Notes: generated by a model not told the origin, from the letters alone. A DNA stretch of 64,000 bases from Diaminobutyricibacter sp049994905 (GCF_049994905.1 NZ_CP188258.1:2232001-2296000), one strand, 5' to 3'; counted from the stretch's first letter, positions 51,060 to 60,725 are shown. Translations and numbers: made by a program.

Positions 51060-53717
51060 ATGCAGACTGCCGAAATCCACAGGCGCTGGCTCGATTTCTT
51101 CGCAGCCCGCGGCCACACCGTCGTTCCTTCCGCTTCGCTGGTCAGCGACGATCCGTCATTGCTCTTCACCGTCGCTGGGATGGTGCCGTTCGTTCCCTAT
51201 CTGACCGGACTCGTGCCTGCGCCTTTCCCGCGCGCCACGAGCGTGCAGAAGTGCATCAGGACGAACGACATCGAAGAGGTCGGCAAGACGCCGCGACACG
51301 GCACCTTCTTTCAGATGTGCGGCAATTTCTCGTTCGGCGACTACTTCAAGGAACAGGCGATCACCTTCGCCTGGGAGCTCCTGACAACGCGCGAAGCCGA
51401 CGGCGGCCTGGGGTTCGAACCGAAGGACCTCTGGGTCACGGTCTATGAGGACGACGACGAGGCGCGCGAGATCTGGCGACGCGTCGCCGGGCTTCCCGAC
51501 GATCGCATCCAGGGACTGGGCAAGGACACCAACTACTGGTCGACGGGTCAGCCCGGGCCGGCCGGGCCCTGCTCGGAGATCTTCTTCGACCGCGGGCCGG
51601 CGTACGGCGCCGACGGCGGTCCGGCGACGGACGACGATCGTTACGTCGAGATCTGGAACCTGGTCTTCATGCAGTACCTCCGCGGCGAAGGGACGGGCAA
51701 GGCCGATTTCGAGATCCTCGGCGACCTTCCCCGCAAGAACATCGACACCGGTATGGGCCTGGAGCGCGTCGCGTTCCTCAAGCAGGGCGTCGAGAACATG
51801 TACGAGATCGACCAGGTGCGCCCGGTGCTCGATCGCGCGGCAGCCCTGGCGAAGAAGACGTACGGCGAAGTCCACGAGGACGACGTCCGTCTTCGTGTGA
51901 TCGCCGATCACGTGCGCAGCGCATTGATGCTGATGTCCGACGGTGTCACCCCGTCGAACGAGGGTCGCGGATACATCCTCCGTCGCCTGCTTCGACGCAC
52001 GGTCCGTTCCATGCGCCTGCTCGGCGTCGAGACCGCGACGTTCCCCGAGCTGTTCACGACGTCGCGCGATGCGATGGCAGCCGCGTATCCCGAGGTCGCA
52101 GCAGATTTCACGCGCATTTCGCGTCTGGCATACGCCGAAGAGGAAGCGTTCCTGCGCACGCTTGTGAGCGGAACGGGCATCCTCGACACCGCTGTCGCGA
52201 ACACCCAGCGGGCCGGCAAGTCGGAGCTCGCGGGGGACACGGCGTTCCTCCTGCACGACACCTACGGCTTTCCGATCGACCTGACGCTCGAAATGGCCGA
52301 GGAGGCCGGGCTGAGCGTCGACCGCAAGGCGTTCGACTCCTTGATGGCAGGGCAGCGAGCGCGTGCCAAGGCGGATGCGAAGGCGAAGAAGACGGCGCTG
52401 GCCGACCTCTCGGTCTACAGCACGTTCCGCTCGCTCGGCGAGACCGTGTTCACCGGCTACACCGATCTCGAGACGGACTCGTCGGTGCTCGGCCTGATCG
52501 TGGACGGCGAATCCGTGCGCTCGGCCAGCGCCGGCCAGATCGCCGAAGTGATCCTCGGCGCCACCGCCCTGTACGCCGAGTCCGGTGGTCAGGATGCAGA
52601 CGCGGGACTGATCGTCGGCCCGGGCTATGAACTCGAGGTGCTCGATGTGCAGAAACCCGTCAAGGGCCTGATCAGCCACACCGTGCAGGTGCGCAGCGGC
52701 GAGGTCGGCGTCGGTTCGCCGGCGACGAGCGTGGTCGACCGTGAGTACCGCCGCGGTGCGCGACAGGCCCACTCGGGCACGCACATCATCCACGCGGCTC
52801 TCCGCCAGGTGCTCGGCCCCAACGCCCACCAGTCGGGTTCATACAACAAGGCGGGCTACCTGCGCCTCGACTTCTCCTGGAACCAGGGACTCTCGGCCGA
52901 GACGCGATCGGAGATCGAGGAGATCTCCAACAACGCCATCCGGGACAATCTCGAGGTGGTCACCCGCGAGATGCCGCTCGCGCAGGCGAAATCGCTCGGC
53001 GCGATGGCTCTCTTCGGTGAGAAGTACGGCGAGACGGTCCGGGTGGTCGACATCGGCGGTCCGTGGTCACGAGAGCTCTGTGCCGGTACCCACGTCACCT
53101 CGAGCGCCGAGATCGGCATGATCAACCTGGTCAGCGAGTCCTCCGTCGGTTCGACGAACCGGCGCGTCGAGTCCCTGGTCGGTATCGAGGCGTTCCGCGA
53201 CCTCGCTGCCGAGCGTGCGATTGTGTCCCAGCTTTCCGGCAGCCTGAAGACCCCGCGCGAGCAACTGCCCGAGAAGATCGCCGACCTCGTCGCGAGCCTG
53301 AAGACGGCAGAGAAGCGGATCGCCGCATTCGAAGCCCGTGCCGTTCTCGACAAGGTTCCGGCGTTGCTCGAAGCCGCAGCACACCACGGTCCCGTCCGGC
53401 TCGTCGCGGAGGACGCCGGAAAGCTGAATTCGGGCGACGACCTTCGCCTGCTCGTCACCACGGTGCGCGAGAGACTCGGATCGGATCCGGCCGTGGTCGC
53501 GCTCGCATCCGAAGTCGTGGACAAGCCGGTGATCATCGTGGCCACCAACCAGGCTGCGCGCGACGCCGGCGTCAAGGCCGGCGCTCTTGCACGCGTCGCC
53601 GCGGGCATCCTCGGCGGGGGCGGGGGCGGCAAAGACGACCTGGCCCAGGGTGGCGGCGCGGATGTCGGGGCGATTCCCGCTGCGCTGGCAGCCGTGACCC
53701 AGGCGATCGCCGGATAG
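51060..53717 (+). CDS. alaS: Alanine-tRNA ligase
   Basis: An 885-residue class II synthetase. Catalytic domain with TSVQKCIRTNDIEEVGKTPR and QMCGNFSFGDYFK; tRNA-recognition helices; editing domain with zinc ligands HSGTHIIHAALRQVLG and CAGTHVTSSAEIG; C-terminal DHHA1-type domain with a Gly-rich segment (LGGGGGGKDDLAQGGG). Full length for the family. ruvX follows after seven bases. Confidence 0.97.
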   Translation: MQTAEIHRRWLDFFAARGHTVVPSASLVSDDPSLLFTVAGMVPFVPYLTGLVPAPFPRATSVQKCIRTNDIEEVGKTPRHGTFFQMCGNFSFGDYFKEQAITFAWELLTTREADGGLGFEPKDLWVTVYEDDDEAREIWRRVAGLPDDRIQGLGKDTNYWSTGQPGPAGPCSEIFFDRGPAYGADGGPATDDDRYVEIWNLVFMQYLRGEGTGKADFEILGDLPRKNIDTGMGLERVAFLKQGVENMYEIDQVRPVLDRAAALAKKTYGEVHEDDVRLRVIADHVRSALMLMSDGVTPSNEGRGYILRRLLRRTVRSMRLLGVETATFPELFTTSRDAMAAAYPEVAADFTRISRLAYAEEEAFLRTLVSGTGILDTAVANTQRAGKSELAGDTAFLLHDTYGFPIDLTLEMAEEAGLSVDRKAFDSLMAGQRARAKADAKAKKTALADLSVYSTFRSLGETVFTGYTDLETDSSVLGLIVDGESVRSASAGQIAEVILGATALYAESGGQDADAGLIVGPGYELEVLDVQKPVKGLISHTVQVRSGEVGVGSPATSVVDREYRRGARQAHSGTHIIHAALRQVLGPNAHQSGSYNKAGYLRLDFSWNQGLSAETRSEIEEISNNAIRDNLEVVTREMPLAQAKSLGAMALFGEKYGETVRVVDIGGPWSRELCAGTHVTSSAEIGMINLVSESSVGSTNRRVESLVGIEAFRDLAAERAIVSQLSGSLKTPREQLPEKIADLVASLKTAEKRIAAFEARAVLDKVPALLEAAAHHGPVRLVAEDAGKLNSGDDLRLLVTTVRERLGSDPAVVALASEVVDKPVIIVATNQAARDAGVKAGALARVAAGILGGGGGGKDDLAQGGGADVGAIPAALAAVTQAIAG

Positions 53718-53724
53718 GGGCCCG

Positions 53725-54195
53725 GTGGTGCGTTCAGGCGTTCGGGTCGGCATCGACGTCGGCAAGGTTCGGATCGGCGTGAGTCGCTCCGACCTGCACG
53801 GGATGCTTGCCACGCCTGTCGAGACGGTCGCACGCTCCGAAGATGGTGCAGATCGCCTGAGGATAGCCGGGATTGTGACTGAACTCGAAGCTTTCGAGGT
53901 TATCGTCGGACTTCCGCTTGCTCTTTCGGGCGCACACACTGCGTCCACCGGTGACGCGGTTGATTTCGCCCGAACGCTCGCGGCCGACCTGGATGCCGAC
54001 GTGCGGCTGGTCGACGAGCGATTGTCGACCGTATCAGCCCATGCGGCGCTCCGGGCTTCGGGAAGAAACTCGAAAAGCGCACGCCCGGTGATCGATCAGG
54101 TCGCCGCCACCATCATTTTGCAGCACGCCCTCGATGCGGAGCGTGCCGCAGGCCGCCCTCCCGGCACCCTCGTCGTACCGAACATTGGAAGCTAG
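53725..54195 (+). CDS. ruvX: Holliday junction resolvase-like protein RuvX (YqgF)
   Basis: A 156-residue RNase H-fold nuclease. The acidic residues are seen in GIDVGKVRIGVSRSD, VGLPLALSG and DERLSTVSAHAALR. YqgF acts in 16S pre-rRNA 5' end maturation in Escherichia coli, and possibly in recombination. GTG start; it lies between alaS and mltG, the usual order. Confidence 0.93.
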   Translation: MVRSGVRVGIDVGKVRIGVSRSDLHGMLATPVETVARSEDGADRLRIAGIVTELEAFEVIVGLPLALSGAHTASTGDAVDFARTLAADLDADVRLVDERLSTVSAHAALRASGRNSKSARPVIDQVAATIILQHALDAERAAGRPPGTLVVPNIGS

Positions 54196-54196
54196 C

Positions 54197-55573
54197 TTGT
54201 CGTTCACTCCTCCCTCGCCTGGGCACAGTGGCCCGGTCGCGCCGGACGACGGCGCGTCCGGCGAGTTCGATGCATTCGACGACCTCTTCCGGCCAAACGA
54301 CGATGGCGTAACACACGGCGCGCCCGCACAGACCGAGCCCGGGCGCCAGCCGATGACCCGTCGCGAGGCACGCGAAGCCCAGGCACGACGTCTCGACGAG
54401 CCCGGTACGCCGCCGGCCGCACCTACGCCCCCTGCTGCCGGTACGCCGCCGGTTCACGAGTCGCCGCTCGCGTGGCGCCAGCAGCACTATGTCTCCCACC
54501 AGAAGCCCCGCAAGAAGAAGCGCAGCCTGAAGCCGCTCTGGGTGACGCTCGTCGTGCTCGCGATCCTCGGTGGCCTGGCGGGCACGGCGTACGCGATCTT
54601 CCAGCCGCAGGTTGCGAAGATCGTCGCGAGTTTCGAGCCGAACGACTACAAGGGCTCGGGGTCGGGCGAGGTGCTCATCACGATCAAGAGTGGCGACAAC
54701 GGCTCCAACATCGCGACGACGCTGCAGAAGGCCGGTGTGACGAAGACCTTCGACGCCTTCTACAGCCTTCTGCTGAAGCAGCATCCCGAGCCCGTCTTCC
54801 AGCCGGGGGCATACCGGATGGCCAAGCAGATGAGCGCCCAGGCCGCCCTCACCACCCTCGAGGATCCGAAGTCACGCGTCGACCAGACGGCGGTGATCCC
54901 GGAGGGCACGGCAGAGAAGGACATCCTCCCGCTGCTCGCAACCGCCACGAAACTACCTCTTGCCGATCTGCAGAAGGCTGCGGCCGACGTCAAGGCCTAC
55001 GGCGTCCCCCCGCAGGCGAAGACACTCGAGGGCTTCCTGTTTCCTGCGACGTACAAGTTCACGCCGGGCACGAGCGCACACGACGTGATCAAGACCCTCG
55101 TCGATCGGAGCTTCACCGCGCTCGACAGCGCGGGGGTTGCGCCGGCCGACAGGTGGAAGACGGTCGTACTCGCATCCATCGTCCAGCGCGAGGCAGGTCT
55201 CGCACCCGACTATCCTAAGGTGTCGCGCGTCTTCCTCAACCGGCTCGCCCAGGGATGGAACCTCCAGTCCGACGCGACTGTCGCCTACGGCACCGGCCAC
55301 ACGGACACGGTCACGACGACGGACGCCGAGCGCGCGAACGCCTCGAATCTCTACAACACCTACGTTCACCCCGGCCTGCCGATCGGACCGATCTCGAACC
55401 CCGGCGACCTGGCCATCAACGCGGCACTCCATCCCGCCACGGGCCCCTGGATGTATTTCGTGACGTGGAACCTGAAGACCGGTGAGACGATCTTCTCGAC
55501 GACGCAGGCAGAACACGACGCCGCTGTCCAGAAATGGCAGCAATGGATGAGGGACAACCCCGGGTATGGATAG
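54197..55573 (+). CDS. mltG: Endolytic transglycosylase MltG
   Basis: A 458-residue membrane enzyme that cuts nascent peptidoglycan glycan strands. A cytoplasmic N-terminus of about 110 residues rich in Pro, Asp and basic clusters (PMTRREAREAQARRLDEPG, KPRKKKRSLK) is followed by one transmembrane helix (LWVTLVVLAILGGLAGTAYA), a LysM-like region and the catalytic YceG domain with Glu in IVQREAGLAPDYPKVS and GWNLQSDATVAYG. I choose the TTG at 54197, with GGAAG five bases upstream, directly after the ruvX stop. Confidence 0.92.
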   Translation: MSFTPPSPGHSGPVAPDDGASGEFDAFDDLFRPNDDGVTHGAPAQTEPGRQPMTRREAREAQARRLDEPGTPPAAPTPPAAGTPPVHESPLAWRQQHYVSHQKPRKKKRSLKPLWVTLVVLAILGGLAGTAYAIFQPQVAKIVASFEPNDYKGSGSGEVLITIKSGDNGSNIATTLQKAGVTKTFDAFYSLLLKQHPEPVFQPGAYRMAKQMSAQAALTTLEDPKSRVDQTAVIPEGTAEKDILPLLATATKLPLADLQKAAADVKAYGVPPQAKTLEGFLFPATYKFTPGTSAHDVIKTLVDRSFTALDSAGVAPADRWKTVVLASIVQREAGLAPDYPKVSRVFLNRLAQGWNLQSDATVAYGTGHTDTVTTTDAERANASNLYNTYVHPGLPIGPISNPGDLAINAALHPATGPWMYFVTWNLKTGETIFSTTQAEHDAAVQKWQQWMRDNPGYG

Positions 55574-56909
55574 CAAGCGCGAAAAGCCGGTTGACACAGT
55601 GAGCGCGACCGAGCCCGGGGTCGAGGCTGACGAAACAGTCGACGATCTCGTCCAGGCCGATGTGGTCGCCGAGGTCGAGGAGTTCGAAGAGGTCGAGGTG
55701 CTCGATGACGATGTCGCCCGGAGCGCAGAGGCCGGCGACGAAGCGCAGGCCGACGACGGCGCCGAACCGGCGGAAATCGACGAAACCGAGGAACTCGAGG
55801 CGGAGCTCGTCGTCGAAGAACTCGTAGCCGAGGAACTCGAAATCCAGGTCGTTGTCGAGGAGCTCGAGGCGGAAGCCGTCGAGGAGACCCCGCGCAGGCT
55901 CGCCGTGCTCGGCTCGCCGATCGCGCACTCCAAGTCGCCGGCCCTCCACGCCGCGGCCTACCGGTCACTCGGACTGGACTGGACCTACGAGGCCGTCGAC
56001 GTAGCGGAGGATGCGCTCCCCGCGTTCATCGACGCGTGTGCGCGGGATGCCGAGTGGCGCGGACTGTCCCTCACGATGCCGCTCAAGCAGGCCGTCATCC
56101 CGCTTCTCAACGATGTCGACCGGGTCGCAACGGTGACGGGCGCGGCGAACACGGTGCTCTTCGACGACTCCGAAGCCGCCCTCGCGGAGCTCGCCGAGCT
56201 GCCCGCAAGCGACGATGAACCGTCTCCCGATGAGGAACACGACGGCGCGTCCGTGGTCATACGCGGTTTCAACACCGATGTCTCCGGCATCATCCGCGCA
56301 CTGGCAGCGGCCGGGCTGACGAGCGCGCGCTACGTGCTCATCCTCGGGGGCGGCGCGACAGCAGCGTCGGCAATGGTCGCTGCTGCCGAACTCGGCGCAG
56401 AGAAGGTCGTGGTCGCCGCCCGGTCCCTCGAGCGGAGTGTCTGGCTGGAGCCGCTGGCACATTCGCTCGGCCTGATGATCCAGATCCGTTCGCTCGGCCA
56501 GGCCGACCGCACGCTCGACGTGCCGGACCTCGTCGTCAGCACGCTGCCCGCGGGAGCGGCGACGGACGTCCTCTTCACCGACTCGACACGTCGTCGCGCG
56601 ACCCTGCTCGACGTCTCATATGAACCGTGGCCGAGCCCGTTCGCCCGCGCGTGGTCCAGCGTCAACGGCATCGTCGTGTCCGGGCTCGCGATGCTCGCCC
56701 ACCAGGCCCTGCTGCAGGTTCGCGTCTTCGTAGCCGGAGATCCGCTCCAGCCCCTCGACGACGAAGATGCCGTACTAGCGGCAATGTTCGACGCCGTCGG
56801 GATCGACGCCACCGGACAGCCGGTCGCCGACACGAAGGAAGACCCAGTCGACGGCGCGGACGTGGACACCGACGATGACGCTGAGGACTGGGAAGACTCG
56901 GAGGAGTAG
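55566..56909 (+). CDS. aroE: Shikimate dehydrogenase with long acidic extension
   Basis: A 447-residue protein; typical AroE is about 270-290. Residues 1-108 are an acidic extension rich in Glu, Asp, Ala and Val (AEVEEFEEVEVLDDDVA, EETEELEAELVVEELVAEEL in parts). The enzyme begins at RRLAVLGSPIAHSKSPALH; catalytic Lys174 lies in LSLTMPLKQAV and Asp238 in GFNTDVSGI; the NADP motif is LILGGGATAASAMVAAAELG. A second acidic insertion (about 200-229, PASDDEPSPDEEHDG) and an acidic C-terminal tail (about 425-447) add to it. Reduces 3-dehydroshikimate. Overlaps mltG by eight bases. Confidence 0.9.
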   Translation: MDSKREKPVDTVSATEPGVEADETVDDLVQADVVAEVEEFEEVEVLDDDVARSAEAGDEAQADDGAEPAEIDETEELEAELVVEELVAEELEIQVVVEELEAEAVEETPRRLAVLGSPIAHSKSPALHAAAYRSLGLDWTYEAVDVAEDALPAFIDACARDAEWRGLSLTMPLKQAVIPLLNDVDRVATVTGAANTVLFDDSEAALAELAELPASDDEPSPDEEHDGASVVIRGFNTDVSGIIRALAAAGLTSARYVLILGGGATAASAMVAAAELGAEKVVVAARSLERSVWLEPLAHSLGLMIQIRSLGQADRTLDVPDLVVSTLPAGAATDVLFTDSTRRRATLLDVSYEPWPSPFARAWSSVNGIVVSGLAMLAHQALLQVRVFVAGDPLQPLDDEDAVLAAMFDAVGIDATGQPVADTKEDPVDGADVDTDDDAEDWEDSEE

Positions 56910-56969
56910 CCTCCTCCAGCGCCGTCACGGAGGAAATCCGGGACCATCCGCTATGCCAGAATCGATAAC

Positions 56970-58181
56970 ATGCTTCGTTGGCTGACCGCCGGAGAGTCTC
57001 ACGGCCCGGAACTCATCGCAATCCTCGAGGGTCTGCCGGCCGGCGTGCCCGTCTCGCTCAACGGCATCCGCGCCGACCTCGCCCGGCGCAAGCTCGGTTA
57101 CGGTCGCGGTGCACGCATGAAGTTCGAACAGGATGAGCTCACCCTCTCCGGCGGCGTACGCCACGGTTTCAGCCTGGGCAGCCCCGTCGCCGTGCGCATC
57201 GGCAACACCGAGTGGCCGAAGTGGGTCGACGTGATGAGCCCCGAACCCGTGGATCCCGAGCAGCTCGCGGGAGGGCGCGGCGCACCGCTCACCCGACCGC
57301 GCCCCGGTCACGCCGACCTCGTCGGCATGCAGAAGTACGGTTTCGACGAAGCGCGCCCGGTGCTCGAACGCGCGAGCGCCCGGGAAACGGCCGCGCGCGT
57401 CGCCCTCGGCGCCGTCGCCCGCTCATTCCTGGAACAGCTCGGCATCACCCTTGTCAGTCACACCCTCGCGATCGGTCCGGTGCGCGTGCCGGAGGACAGC
57501 CCCCTCCCGCTTCCGTCAGACGTCGCTGCACTTGACGCGGACCCGCTTCGCTGCTTCGACCCGCAGACCTCTGAGCTCATGGTCGCAGAGGTCGACGCAG
57601 CGCACAAAGACGGCGACACCCTTGGCGGCGTGGTCGAGGTGCTCGCATACGGTCTTCCGCCTGGTCTCGGGTCGCACGTGCACTGGGATCGCCGCCTCGA
57701 CTCCCAGCTCGCTGCCGCGCTGATGGGAATCCAGGCGATCAAAGGCGTGGAAGTCGGGGACGGCTTCCTCACGACAACGCGTCGCGGCTCGCAGGCCCAC
57801 GACGAACTCGTCCAGTACGGGGGAGAGATCGTGCGCACCAGCGACAAGGCAGGCGGCACCGAGGGCGGAATGAGCACAGGAACGGTCCTCCGCGTCCGTG
57901 CGGGCATGAAGCCGATCGCGACGATTCCGCATGCACTCCGCACGATCGATGTCGCGACCAGCGAGGCCGCGCCCGCCCATCACCAGCGCTCCGACGTCTG
58001 TGCCGTTCCGGCAGCGGGGGTGGTGGCGGAGGCAATGGTCGCGCTCGTGCTGGCCAACTCCGTCATCGAGAAGTTCGGCGGTGACTCGGTCGCCGAGACC
58101 GCCCGCAACCTCGCCGGTTACCTCGACGCCATCCCTGCGAACCTCGCCACCGTGCGCCTCGTCGCGCCGTACGCAGAGTGA
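56970..58181 (+). CDS. aroC: Chorismate synthase
   Basis: A 403-residue FMN-dependent enzyme that converts EPSP to chorismate. Signature segments: MLRWLTAGESHGPELIAILE, RGAPLTRPRPGHADLVGMQK, RETAARVALGAVARSFL, DKAGGTEGGMSTGTVLRVRA and RSDVCAVPAAGVVAEAMVAL. Ends with a four-base overlap with aroK. First gene after a 60-base gap following aroE. Confidence 0.96.
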   Translation: MLRWLTAGESHGPELIAILEGLPAGVPVSLNGIRADLARRKLGYGRGARMKFEQDELTLSGGVRHGFSLGSPVAVRIGNTEWPKWVDVMSPEPVDPEQLAGGRGAPLTRPRPGHADLVGMQKYGFDEARPVLERASARETAARVALGAVARSFLEQLGITLVSHTLAIGPVRVPEDSPLPLPSDVAALDADPLRCFDPQTSELMVAEVDAAHKDGDTLGGVVEVLAYGLPPGLGSHVHWDRRLDSQLAAALMGIQAIKGVEVGDGFLTTTRRGSQAHDELVQYGGEIVRTSDKAGGTEGGMSTGTVLRVRAGMKPIATIPHALRTIDVATSEAAPAHHQRSDVCAVPAAGVVAEAMVALVLANSVIEKFGGDSVAETARNLAGYLDAIPANLATVRLVAPYAE

Positions 58182-58666
58182 CCGTCGTCCTCATCGGTCC
58201 TCCCGCGGCCGGCAAGACGCGGATCGGCAAACGGCTCGCTGTCCGTCTGGGTCGCCCGTTCATCGACACCGACCATGAGATCGTCGCAGAGCACGGTCCC
58301 ATTCCGCAGATCTTCGCCGAACATGGCGAGCCGCACTTCCGCCGGTTGGAACGCGACGTCGTCTCGCGCGCGCTGACCCAGCACGCGGTCGTGTCGCTCG
58401 GCGGGGGCGCGGTGCTCGACCCCGAGACACAGGCGGACCTTGCTGCCGCCTCGGTCATCCTGCTGACCGTCAAGCCGGAGGCCGTCGCCACCCGCATCGG
58501 CAATGCGAAGCGCCCGCTCGTGAGCGACCTCGAATCGTGGCAGGCGCTCGTGGACAGCCGGGCCGAACTGTACGCATCCCTCGCCGACTACACCACAGAC
58601 ACGTCGGCGAAGCCGCTCGACGCCATCGTCGAAGAGATCGCCCTCTGGGTGGAAGGAACCCGATGA
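58178..58666 (+). CDS. aroK: Shikimate kinase
   Basis: A 162-residue P-loop kinase: Walker A LIGPPAAGKTRIGKRLA, DTDHEIV for shikimate and magnesium, SLGGGAVLD for substrate binding. Phosphorylates shikimate at the 3-hydroxyl. GTG start overlapping aroC, and its end overlaps aroB by four bases. Confidence 0.95.
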   Translation: MTVVLIGPPAAGKTRIGKRLAVRLGRPFIDTDHEIVAEHGPIPQIFAEHGEPHFRRLERDVVSRALTQHAVVSLGGGAVLDPETQADLAAASVILLTVKPEAVATRIGNAKRPLVSDLESWQALVDSRAELYASLADYTTDTSAKPLDAIVEEIALWVEGTR

Positions 58667-59751
58667 CCGAGCCAGACGCCATCCCCACCGAGATCCTGGT
58701 GCCGGGGGATCACCCGTATCCGGTCGTCGTCGGCCGGGGACTGCTGGGTACGCTCGGCGTCCACCTCGGAACCGGAGTGCAGAAGGTCCTGATCGTGCAT
58801 CCGCCGACGCTGGGTGCAGCGGCCGCTGAGCTGCGCGAATCGCTGCTCGCTCAGTACGACGTGCTGCTGGCCGAGATCCCCGATGCCGAGGCCGGCAAGC
58901 GGGTCGAGGTGGCCGCTTTCTGCTGGCAGGTGCTCGGGCAGGCAGACTTCACGCGCTCGGATGCCGTGATCGGGTTCGGCGGCGGCGCTGTCACCGATGT
59001 GGCGGGTTTCGTCGCCGCCACCTGGCTGCGCGGCGTGCGCCTCGTGCAGGTCCCAACCACCCTTCTCGGGATGGTCGACGCATCCGTCGGCGGAAAGACC
59101 GGCATCAACACGGCCGAGGGCAAGAACCTGGTCGGGGCGTTCTACGCGCCGGCGGCCGTCGTCGCCGACCTCGACACCCTCGACTCGCTGTCGCGAAACG
59201 AGATCCTCGCCGGCTTCGCCGAGGTCGTCAAATGCGGCTTCATCGCCGAGCCGGAGATCCTCGACATCATCGAAGCGGACGTCGACCGCGCGACCGATCC
59301 GCGCACGCCAGAGTTCCGGCGGCTGGTCGAACTCTCGATCGGGATCAAGGCACGCGTCGTCGGCGAGGACTTCACTGAGTCCGGGCTGCGGGAGATCCTC
59401 AACTACGGACACACACTGGGCCACGCGATCGAGCACGCGGAACGCTACCAGTGGCGCCACGGGGCGGCCGTCGCGGTCGGGATGATGTTCGCAGCAGAGC
59501 TTGCGCGGCTGAGCGGCCGGCTCTCCGACGAGGTCGCCGACCGGCACAAGAGCATTCTCGAGTCGCTGAGCCTGCCGGTGAGCTACCCGCTCGGGCGCTG
59601 GCAGACGCTGCTCGCGACCATGCAGCGTGACAAGAAGGCCCGCGGCAGCATGCTGAGGTTCATCGTGCTCGATGACATCGCGCGGCCGACGGTTCTCGCG
59701 GGCCCGGACGCGAGCCTGCTGTTCGCCGCGTACCAGGAGATCGGGTCGTGA
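58663..59751 (+). CDS. aroB: 3-dehydroquinate synthase
   Basis: A 362-residue NAD- and metal-dependent enzyme for the second step of the shikimate pathway. Motifs: GFGGGAVTDVAGFVAATWLR, RLVQVPTTLLGMVDASVGGK, GINTAEGKNLVGAFYAP, and metal-binding LNYGHTLGHAIEHAERYQWR. ATG at 58663 follows GGAAGGAAC and overlaps aroK. Confidence 0.96.
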   Translation: MTEPDAIPTEILVPGDHPYPVVVGRGLLGTLGVHLGTGVQKVLIVHPPTLGAAAAELRESLLAQYDVLLAEIPDAEAGKRVEVAAFCWQVLGQADFTRSDAVIGFGGGAVTDVAGFVAATWLRGVRLVQVPTTLLGMVDASVGGKTGINTAEGKNLVGAFYAPAAVVADLDTLDSLSRNEILAGFAEVVKCGFIAEPEILDIIEADVDRATDPRTPEFRRLVELSIGIKARVVGEDFTESGLREILNYGHTLGHAIEHAERYQWRHGAAVAVGMMFAAELARLSGRLSDEVADRHKSILESLSLPVSYPLGRWQTLLATMQRDKKARGSMLRFIVLDDIARPTVLAGPDASLLFAAYQEIGS

Positions 59752-60152
59752 CCATGGCCGAGCGAACCGTGGCACAGAAACTGCAGGTGAAATCCGGCGA
59801 TGTCGTTGCAGTGGTGGCCGCGTCCGACGACGACATCACGCGTCTCGGGGTCCTTCCCGAAGGCGCCCGTCTCTCACGCGGCAGCACTGCTGGCGCATCC
59901 GTCGCGATCGTATTCGTGACCAGCCGTGCCGAGCTGCTGGAGCGTTTCGCGTCCGAACTGCGCGGACTCGAGAGCGCTCGCGCCGTCTGGTTCTGCTACC
60001 CCAAGGGAAATCGCGCCGACCTGAACCGTGACACGATCATCCGTGAATCGTCCGCATTCGGCTGGCGGCCGAACAGCAATGTGGCCGTCGACGACACGTG
60101 GTCTGCTGTGCGTGTGCGTCAGCTGGAGACGGGTGAAGCGCCAGTAGGCTGA
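59748..60152 (+). CDS. DUF3052-like protein in the aro operon
   Basis: A 134-residue soluble protein (LQVKSGDVVAVVAASDDDIT, ESARAVWFCYPKGNRADLNR, AVDDTWSAVRVRQL) resembling the actinobacterial DUF3052 family. Start GTG 59748 overlaps aroB by four bases; ATG 59754 is an alternative. Placed between aroB and aroQ, it is surely in the aro transcript, but no link to the shikimate pathway is known to me. Confidence 0.7.
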   Translation: MTMAERTVAQKLQVKSGDVVAVVAASDDDITRLGVLPEGARLSRGSTAGASVAIVFVTSRAELLERFASELRGLESARAVWFCYPKGNRADLNRDTIIRESSAFGWRPNSNVAVDDTWSAVRVRQLETGEAPVG

Positions 60153-60158
60153 TGCGTC

Positions 60159-60596
60159 ATGAGCACTGTGCTGGTCCTGAACGGCCCGAACCTCGGACGA
60201 CTCGGAACGCGTGAGCCCGAGATCTACGGGTCGGCGACCCTCGACGACCTGCGCGGTCTGCTTGCAGCCGATGCGCCAGAACTCACCATCGAGCTGCGAC
60301 AGACCGACGACGAAGGCGTCATGCTCGCCTGGCTGCACGATGCTGTCGACGAGCGCACCCCGGTCATCCTGAACGCGGGGGCGTGGACGCACTATTCATA
60401 CGCGCTCCAGGATGCGGTCTCGATGGTCACGAAGGCGGGGATCACCGTCATCGAAGTGCACATTTCGAATCCGCACGCGCGTGAGGAATTCCGGCACACG
60501 AGCGTGCTGAGCCCGGTCGTCACGGGCGTGATCGCCGGCTTCGGATTCGAGTCGTATCGTCTCGCGCTGGCCTACATTCGCCGAAACCAGCTCTGA
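60159..60596 (+). CDS. aroQ: Type II 3-dehydroquinate dehydratase
   Basis: A 145-residue dodecameric-type dehydratase. NGPNLGRLGTREPEIYGSAT contains the catalytic Tyr and Arg, NAGAWTHYSYALQDAV the Asn motif, and EVHISNPHAREEFRHTSVLS the His and Arg residues. Some positions differ from the most common form (RQTDDEG where RQSNHEG is usual, NPH where NIH is usual), so it belongs to a divergent subgroup. Converts 3-dehydroquinate to 3-dehydroshikimate. Confidence 0.92.
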   Translation: MSTVLVLNGPNLGRLGTREPEIYGSATLDDLRGLLAADAPELTIELRQTDDEGVMLAWLHDAVDERTPVILNAGAWTHYSYALQDAVSMVTKAGITVIEVHISNPHAREEFRHTSVLSPVVTGVIAGFGFESYRLALAYIRRNQL

Positions 60597-60600
60597 CAAC

Positions 60601-60606
60601 TAGAAT
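60601..60606 (+). promoter_or_regulatory. Candidate -10 element for efp
   Basis: TAGAAT in the context CTAGAATCTC, directly after the aroQ stop. It gives a leader of about 110 bases before efp. It is nearly the same as the element before rpsD. No clear -35. Confidence 0.4.
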
Positions 60607-60725
60607 CTCTTGTGGTCGCCGGCCTTCCGGCACCCACCGTGGACCACGTGTCCACCGTCTGCTGCAGGCGTGCGTGTCACCGCCGGCCCGTCTCACGCTT
60701 CCTCGATCGAACGGAACATTCTCGC

